Assembly: GCA_021793015.1 (NCBI GenBank)
Contig: JAJYTO010000006.1
Location: 1 to 42,769 of the forward strand
DNA: 42,769 nucleotides
Direction of reading: 5' to 3'
Source of the DNA: Bacillota bacterium
Lineage (GTDB): Bacteria > Bacillota > Bacilli > Alicyclobacillales > SLC66
The position numbers and the translations under genes are program-made. Below are positions 38,824 to 42,769 of the stretch, one piece after another. The first letter of the stretch is position 1. Every line of letters begins with the position of its first letter. The notes under the pieces are model-generated. The model did no database searches. It was not told where the DNA came from and saw only the letters and a list, made by a program, of their open reading frames with translations.

Positions 38824-38871
38824 CACCAACAACCGGGTCGAAAATGCGCCTGCGGCGATTTTCGGGGATAG
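38824..38871 (+). repeat. Dispersed hairpin repeat, copy D2
   Basis: A full core beginning CACCAACAACCGGG with the CGAAAAT...ATTTTCG hairpin and ending GGGGATAG, preceded by the mini-hairpin GCTGC-TTC-GCAGC. It lies 20 bases after D1 in the same mRNA leader. Confidence 0.85.
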
Positions 38872-38909
38872 TCCAATGCGCCTAGTCCAATTGGATGGTC
38901 GCACTAGTC

Positions 38910-38938
38910 ATGATAACATACCACCGGGGGTATGTGAA
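38910..38938 (-). promoter_or_regulatory. Promoter with CsoR/CstR-like operator
   Basis: On the minus strand, -35 TTCACA (38933-38938), a 17-base spacer and extended -10 TGTTATCAT (TATCAT 38910-38915). The spacer holds a palindrome ACATACC-ACCGGG-GGTATGT (38916-38935), of the ATACC...GGTAT type bound by CsoR-family repressors. The position between -35 and -10 is ideal for repression. No csoR/cstR gene is in the window. Confidence 0.7.
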
Positions 38939-39058
38939 TAGAAGTGGTTTGCATGGACCAAAAAACGTCCAGAATACAATTAAATACGAATCCCAATTCG
39001 GCGGGCGCCGGAGGTCGTTTGCCGCCGACGGACCGAGGAACGGAAAGGGCGGATTCGC

Positions 39059-40636
39059 ATGACGGTCGTCGCGCTGTCAACCGGCGGACGGAGATTCGTC
39101 AAATACTGCCTGACGGGACTCCTCAACACAGGTGTTTCCTACGCCGTCTATGGCGCGCTTATTGCCCTGCGCATCGATGCGGCGTGGGCGCTTGCCGTCA
39201 GCTATGCCGTCGGCATGATCTCCAGTTGGCTCGTGAACTCTCGCTGGACGTTTGGACGGAGCCGTGTGGATGGAGCCGCTCTGCGGCGTTTTGCAATGGT
39301 CAATTCAGGCATTCTCATCGTATCGGAAATGAGCCTGCATCTCATCCTGCGCGATGTCACAGCCTCTCCCTATCTGGCGCAAATCATTAACCTGCCGCCG
39401 GTCACGGTTGTAGGATTTATGGCCAATCAACTGCTTGTCTTTCAAAATGCGAAAGAAACCGCGCGCACTCCCGCAACCATAGGGGCTTTCCGACGGTATC
39501 TGGCTGTCGCAACGGGGGTCGTCATCGCCCAACGGCTGTTTGTGCTGGCAGCTGAAACATACGCCGCCGTGAGTCACGGCATGCGCCTGACCCTTTATTC
39601 CCTGCTGGTCAGCGGCTTGGCCCACTGGGACAGCGGCTGGTACATACAGATTGCGCGATCCGGCTACACCACTGTCGATCAGACCGCCTTCTGGCCCGTG
39701 TATCCCTGGTTGATGGGCGGCCTGCATGCACTGAGCGGACTTGACCTCCGGGTCAGCGGCATCGTCATCTCCCTCGTATGTTTTGTATTCTTTCTCAGTT
39801 TTCTGGGTCTCTGGGCTGAACGCGAGTTCGGCCGGCGCACCGCTCTCTGGACCATGGCGCTTATCGTATTTTTCCCGACGGCTTACTACTTCGATGCGGT
39901 CTACACAGAGTCTCTGTTCCTGATGCTGTCGGCGGCCGCGGTCTACGCCTCGCAGACACGCCGGTTCAAAACCGCCAACGCGCTGGTCATGATCGCGGCG
40001 CTGACGCGCAATACTGGGATTCTGCTCGGCCTGATTCTTTTTTTCGACTACATCAAAGACCGTCAGGCCGGTTGGCGTTTCTGGCAGCGGCGCTGGTGGC
40101 GCAGCCTGGGCTTTGAGGCCCTCTATCTGCTTCTTCCGGCGGCTGGGTTGGCGGCCTACTGCGTGTGGCTCAAAGAGCGCTTCGGCCACTATTTCCCGTT
40201 TCTCATCGCCGAGAACCATCATTGGCACCGCGGCTACATGGCGCCCTGGCTGACCTCATCCAACACGCTGCACCTGCTGTTTCACCCGCAGGCGACGTCC
40301 CTGTCCCCCGATTACATACGGTTTGAAATGGCGAGTTTCGCGTTTGCCGTCATGGTGCTGCTCATCGGAGTGCTTTATGTGCGAAAATCGCTCGGCCACG
40401 TCGGTTGGTGGCTGTATCTATTCACTGTCGTCTGGATCACGGCGAGTGAACCGTCGTTTGACGTTCCCGACTACCTGGTGAGTCTGCCGCGGTATGTTCT
40501 GATGTTGTTTCCGGGATTCATATACTTCGCCGACTTCCTGCGCTCCAACTGGATCAGGGCGGCGCTGACGGCGGCGCTCGCCGCAGTGCTGTTTATCACG
40601 AGCGGAATATTTTATCGCGGCATCTGGATTGCCTGA
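39059..40636 (+). CDS. GtrA-like domain fused to a PIG-V-type mannosyltransferase-like membrane protein
   Basis: 525 residues, polytopic. Residues about 10-135 are a GtrA domain with four helices (FVKYCLTGLLNTGVSYAVYG, FMANQLLVFQ), the kind thought to flip or hold polyprenyl-linked sugars. From about 150 the protein resembles PIG-V/GT-C transferases: the first lumenal-type loop holds HWDSGWYIQIARSGY and FWPVYPWL, later DAVYTESLFLML, with about nine further helices. GT-C enzymes transfer sugar from a lipid carrier outside the membrane. ATG with AAAGGGCGG six bases upstream. The next gene is a GtrB-type transferase 19 bases downstream, so the pair probably forms one glycosylation pathway. Confidence 0.82.
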   Translation: MTVVALSTGGRRFVKYCLTGLLNTGVSYAVYGALIALRIDAAWALAVSYAVGMISSWLVNSRWTFGRSRVDGAALRRFAMVNSGILIVSEMSLHLILRDVTASPYLAQIINLPPVTVVGFMANQLLVFQNAKETARTPATIGAFRRYLAVATGVVIAQRLFVLAAETYAAVSHGMRLTLYSLLVSGLAHWDSGWYIQIARSGYTTVDQTAFWPVYPWLMGGLHALSGLDLRVSGIVISLVCFVFFLSFLGLWAEREFGRRTALWTMALIVFFPTAYYFDAVYTESLFLMLSAAAVYASQTRRFKTANALVMIAALTRNTGILLGLILFFDYIKDRQAGWRFWQRRWWRSLGFEALYLLLPAAGLAAYCVWLKERFGHYFPFLIAENHHWHRGYMAPWLTSSNTLHLLFHPQATSLSPDYIRFEMASFAFAVMVLLIGVLYVRKSLGHVGWWLYLFTVVWITASEPSFDVPDYLVSLPRYVLMLFPGFIYFADFLRSNWIRAALTAALAAVLFITSGIFYRGIWIA

Positions 40637-40655
40637 TGAAATGGAGGCGCCTGTC

Positions 40656-41729
40656 ATGAATGCGGCGGAACTCGCAGAACATCCGCGGCTCGATCCGCAA
40701 CCCGATTTGAACCCCGATCCGACACTCGATCCGACACTCGATCCGACACTCGATCCGGAATCCTCGCCGCGCGCGGCCGATCCGCTGGTTTCCATTGTCA
40801 TTCCCGCGTTCAATGAGGAGTTGACGATCGAAGCCGCCTTCGATCGCCTGCATGGCGTCCTTCTGGAACTGCGGGTCGACTACGAACTGATCTTTGTCAA
40901 CGACGGTTCCCGCGATCAGACCCTCCCCCTGTTGCTGCGCCTGGCGCACGACCACCCTGAAGTGCGCGTGATCGATTTCTCCCGCAACTTCGGCCACCAG
41001 ATCGCCGTCACAGCGGGCATCGACCACGCGCGCGGCGATGTGGTGATCCTGATCGACGCCGACTTGCAGGATCCCCCTGAACTCATCGGCGCATTTCTGG
41101 CCAAATGGCGCGAGGGCTATGACGTGGTCTACGCGGTGCGCCAAAGCCGGGAAGGGGAGACATGGTTCAAAACATGGAGCGCCCGTCTCTTCTATCGTCT
41201 GCTGCGTCGCATGACGGACATCGACATTCCGCTGGATACAGGCGATTTTCGCCTCATGAGCCGACAGGTGGCGCACACCCTGTCCAGCAGCCGGGAACAT
41301 CACCGCTTCATCCGGGGCATGGTGTCATGGACGGGATTCCGTCAGACGGGAATTCCTTACGTGCGTGCGGAGCGCTGCGCGGGGGAATCCAAGTACCCGC
41401 TGCGCAAGATGTTGCAATTCTCCGTGGACGGCATCACGTCGTTTTCGTTCAAACCGCTCCAACTCGCGACAAAATTCGGCGTGATCGTGGCCATATGCGG
41501 CTTCATGGGCATCGTCGCGGTTATCGTGGAGAAATTGTTCCTGCACACGACAGCCGTCGGATGGGCGTCGCTGATGGTGGTGATCCTCTTTTTGGGCGGC
41601 ATTCAACTGCTGATGCTGGGCATCCTCGGCGAGTACACTGGGCGCATCTACGACGAGGTGCGCGACCGCCCCATGTATATCGTGCGCGAATCGTACAATT
41701 TCCAGTCGGAGGCGAAACCGCGGATCTGA
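40656..41729 (+). CDS. GtrB/DPM1-type polyprenyl-phosphate glycosyltransferase (GT2)
   Basis: 357 residues. The GT2 domain at about 45-270 has VSIVIPAFNEELTIE, FVNDGSRDQT, DFSRNFGHQIAVTAGIDHA, the metal-binding DADLQDPPEL and DTGDFRLMSR. Two C-terminal membrane helices (about 275-345) and the ILGEYTGRIYDEVRDRPMYIV tail are typical of GtrB/ArnC-like enzymes that load a sugar onto undecaprenyl phosphate. The ATG at 40656 has GGAGG eight bases upstream. The N-terminus carries three perfect DPTL repeats (40716-40751) ahead of the domain. It is paired with the upstream GtrA/GT-C fusion. Confidence 0.9.
   Translation: MNAAELAEHPRLDPQPDLNPDPTLDPTLDPTLDPESSPRAADPLVSIVIPAFNEELTIEAAFDRLHGVLLELRVDYELIFVNDGSRDQTLPLLLRLAHDHPEVRVIDFSRNFGHQIAVTAGIDHARGDVVILIDADLQDPPELIGAFLAKWREGYDVVYAVRQSREGETWFKTWSARLFYRLLRRMTDIDIPLDTGDFRLMSRQVAHTLSSSREHHRFIRGMVSWTGFRQTGIPYVRAERCAGESKYPLRKMLQFSVDGITSFSFKPLQLATKFGVIVAICGFMGIVAVIVEKLFLHTTAVGWASLMVVILFLGGIQLLMLGILGEYTGRIYDEVRDRPMYIVRESYNFQSEAKPRI
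40716..40757 (+). repeat. 12 bp tandem repeat in the glycosyltransferase N-terminus
   Basis: Three perfect copies of GATCCGACACTC plus a partial fourth, encoding DPTL repeats. Looser DP repeats precede them (LDPQPDLNPDP). Confidence 0.9.
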
Positions 41730-41749
41730 GTCAACACGCCGACGCCGCA

Positions 41750-41860
41750 TCCGGGAAGAGCAGATGGGCAGATTGAGCGAGCGATTACCGGGCGTTTGGC
41801 ATGCGCACCAAACAGGATCGACAATAGCGTATTTGTGTCAACAATGATCTTTTTGAACAG
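41750..41860 (-). pseudogene. Remnant of a PIN-domain gene
   Basis: The minus strand encodes KKIIVDTNTLLSILFGAHA followed by KRPVIARSI, which looks like the first strand and helix of a PIN-domain nuclease, with the metal-binding Asp in VDTN. The similarity then stops and the frame runs into the glycosyltransferase end. No start with a ribosome binding site and no antitoxin partner are seen. An 11-base direct repeat GATCTTTTTGA (41846-41856, 41861-41871) overlaps its start. Confidence 0.45.
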
Positions 41861-41906
41861 GATCTTTTTGATAGAACTCAAAGTCCGCGGAAACCTCTTT
41901 TTTGTC

Positions 41907-41955
41907 CATAACATATCGTTATGATATTGATGTATAATGGTTATGTGTCTATAAT
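41907..41955 (+). promoter_or_regulatory. Promoter and possible operator of the permease gene
   Basis: -35 TTGATG (41927-41932), a 17-base spacer, -10 TATAAT (41950-41955). A CATAAC-n5-GTTATG palindrome (41907-41923) sits just upstream, and another GTTATG (41940-41945) lies in the spacer, 22 bases from the first. Confidence 0.65.
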
Positions 41956-41991
41956 AAGTCTGTAATCCTACTGCCGAGGTGAGTTGAACCA

Positions 41992-42769
41992 ATGTCAGAG
42001 TTGACCAGTACGCAACCCGATGCGCCTAGGCTCCGCTGGGTGTGGCGCGTGGCCCTGTTTATAATCATTCTTTTGGTCGGTGAATGGTACGTCAAATGGA
42101 ACCCCTATTACCACAAGGCGTTCGTCGCCGCTGCCACACATTCGATCGGGAGTTCTATCGTGAGCGGAAAAGGGGATGTCGCGCCCGCAGTATCCATCGC
42201 TGCGGCATGGCATTACGCCGTAAAGTATTTTCAGGCGGTCTGGCAGGCGGTCATATTGGGCGTGGTCGTTGGCGCTGGTGTACAGGTCATGATTCCACGC
42301 GACTGGATTCTGAGGGCATTTGGAAGCCGTTCCGCCGCATCCGTCGTCACCGCGGGCGCCCTGTCTGTGCCCGGCATGATGTGTACGTGCTGCTCTGCTC
42401 CGATTGTTGTTGGCTTGCGCAAACAGAGCGTGGCGGCGGGACCGGCGCTTGCCTTTTGGCTGGGCAATCCCATTCTCAATCCAGCCACAATCATCTTTAT
42501 CGGGTTCGTGTTGGGTTGGCAGTTCGCCCTCGCCCGCGTCGTGTTCGGCCTGATCCTGGTGCTGGGCGTGGGTCTGTTCGTCAACCGTTTTGTGGCCGAT
42601 CGCGAGATCCCCGAAGCGGCGAACGCGGCGGTGGTCAATGCGGCGGAAGTCGACCGGCGTCCCGTCTGGAAACGTTTTTTCACGCTGTTGGGTCGTCTGA
42701 CCGCATCGGTGGTTCCCGTGTACATCCTGATGGTGCTCGTTGTCGGCGCCTTGCGCAGTTGGCTCTTTC
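41992..42769 (+). CDS. ArsP/YraQ-type permease (DUF318), 3' end beyond the window
   Basis: 259 codons are visible and the frame stays open at the window end. The protein has about six membrane helices so far. The family core is GALSVPGMMCTCCSAPIVVGLRKQ followed by AFWLGNPILNPATIIFIGFVLGWQ. The paired cysteines in CTCCSAP are typical of this permease group, members of which export organoarsenicals (ArsP) or have unknown substrates. ATG at 41992, with GAGGTG ten bases upstream. The substrate cannot be told from sequence; no ars regulator is in view. Confidence 0.88.
   Translation, partial: MSELTSTQPDAPRLRWVWRVALFIIILLVGEWYVKWNPYYHKAFVAAATHSIGSSIVSGKGDVAPAVSIAAAWHYAVKYFQAVWQAVILGVVVGAGVQVMIPRDWILRAFGSRSAASVVTAGALSVPGMMCTCCSAPIVVGLRKQSVAAGPALAFWLGNPILNPATIIFIGFVLGWQFALARVVFGLILVLGVGLFVNRFVADREIPEAANAAVVNAAEVDRRPVWKRFFTLLGRLTASVVPVYILMVLVVGALRSWLF

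Overview
The window reads as chromosomal DNA of a GC-rich member of the Bacilli (Bacillales, perhaps near Alicyclobacillaceae; the last point is inference). The reasons are the strong GGAGG-type ribosome binding sites, frequent TTG and GTG starts, and a gene order that follows the Bacillus pur/yerC/pcrA-ligA/gatCAB/dgkB/rlmD neighbourhood. Nothing looks like phage, plasmid, IS transposase or CRISPR DNA.

Layout. 0.1-7.0 kb, minus strand: a likely operon tagO-gatC-gatA-gatB-dgkB-rlmD (cell wall polymer initiation, Glu/Asp-tRNA amidotransferase, lipid kinase, rRNA methyltransferase). 7.3 kb: a 45-residue membrane ORF on the plus strand that overlaps the 3' end of ligA. 7.4-13.8 kb, minus: purE-purK-unknown-pcrA-ligA, tightly packed with overlapping starts and stops, behind a structured purE leader. 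14.2-15.0 kb, plus: a soluble MCP-type transducer. 15.1-18.4 kb, minus: tRNA-Pro(CGG), an exported SIMPL protein, yerC, zur, an enoyl-CoA hydratase and a small XRE regulator. 18.6-20.8 kb, plus: proS and a second XRE regulator with a palindromic operator. 20.8-25.1 kb, minus: pepF, a 2,4-dienoyl-CoA reductase and an E. coli-type cca. 25.1-25.9 kb, plus: deoD.

25.9-36.0 kb, minus: a complete but rearranged Kdp high-affinity potassium system. In transcription order it is kdpD (kinase half only), kdpE, a 27-codon membrane ORF, kdpF, kdpA, kdpB, kdpC, and finally a 778-residue protein made of two complete KdpD N-terminal modules (Walker NTPase plus USP) in tandem with no kinase. The kinase that starts the operon lacks that module, so the KdpD sensor is split into two proteins and its input half is duplicated. 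The operon is full of palindromic repeats. One 78-86 bp palindrome occurs in opposite orientations on either side of kdpCBAF. A second, dispersed hairpin family has further copies upstream of yerC and in the leader of the sulfur gene at 38 kb.

36.4-42.8 kb: an unknown exported Gly/Ser-tailed protein (minus); a CstB-like persulfide dioxygenase-rhodanese (minus) whose promoter carries a CsoR/CstR-like palindrome; a plus-strand pair coding for a GtrA/PIG-V-type fusion and a GtrB-type glycosyltransferase; a remnant of a PIN-domain gene; and an ArsP/YraQ-type permease that runs off the window end.

Intergenic stretches over 300 bases are 13786-14166 (purE leader and two promoters), 33256-33752 (paired stems and two repeat elements), 35977-36409 (kdp promoter and hairpins) and 38733-39058 (two repeat copies and the sulfur-gene promoter/operator). 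No further gene is supported in them.
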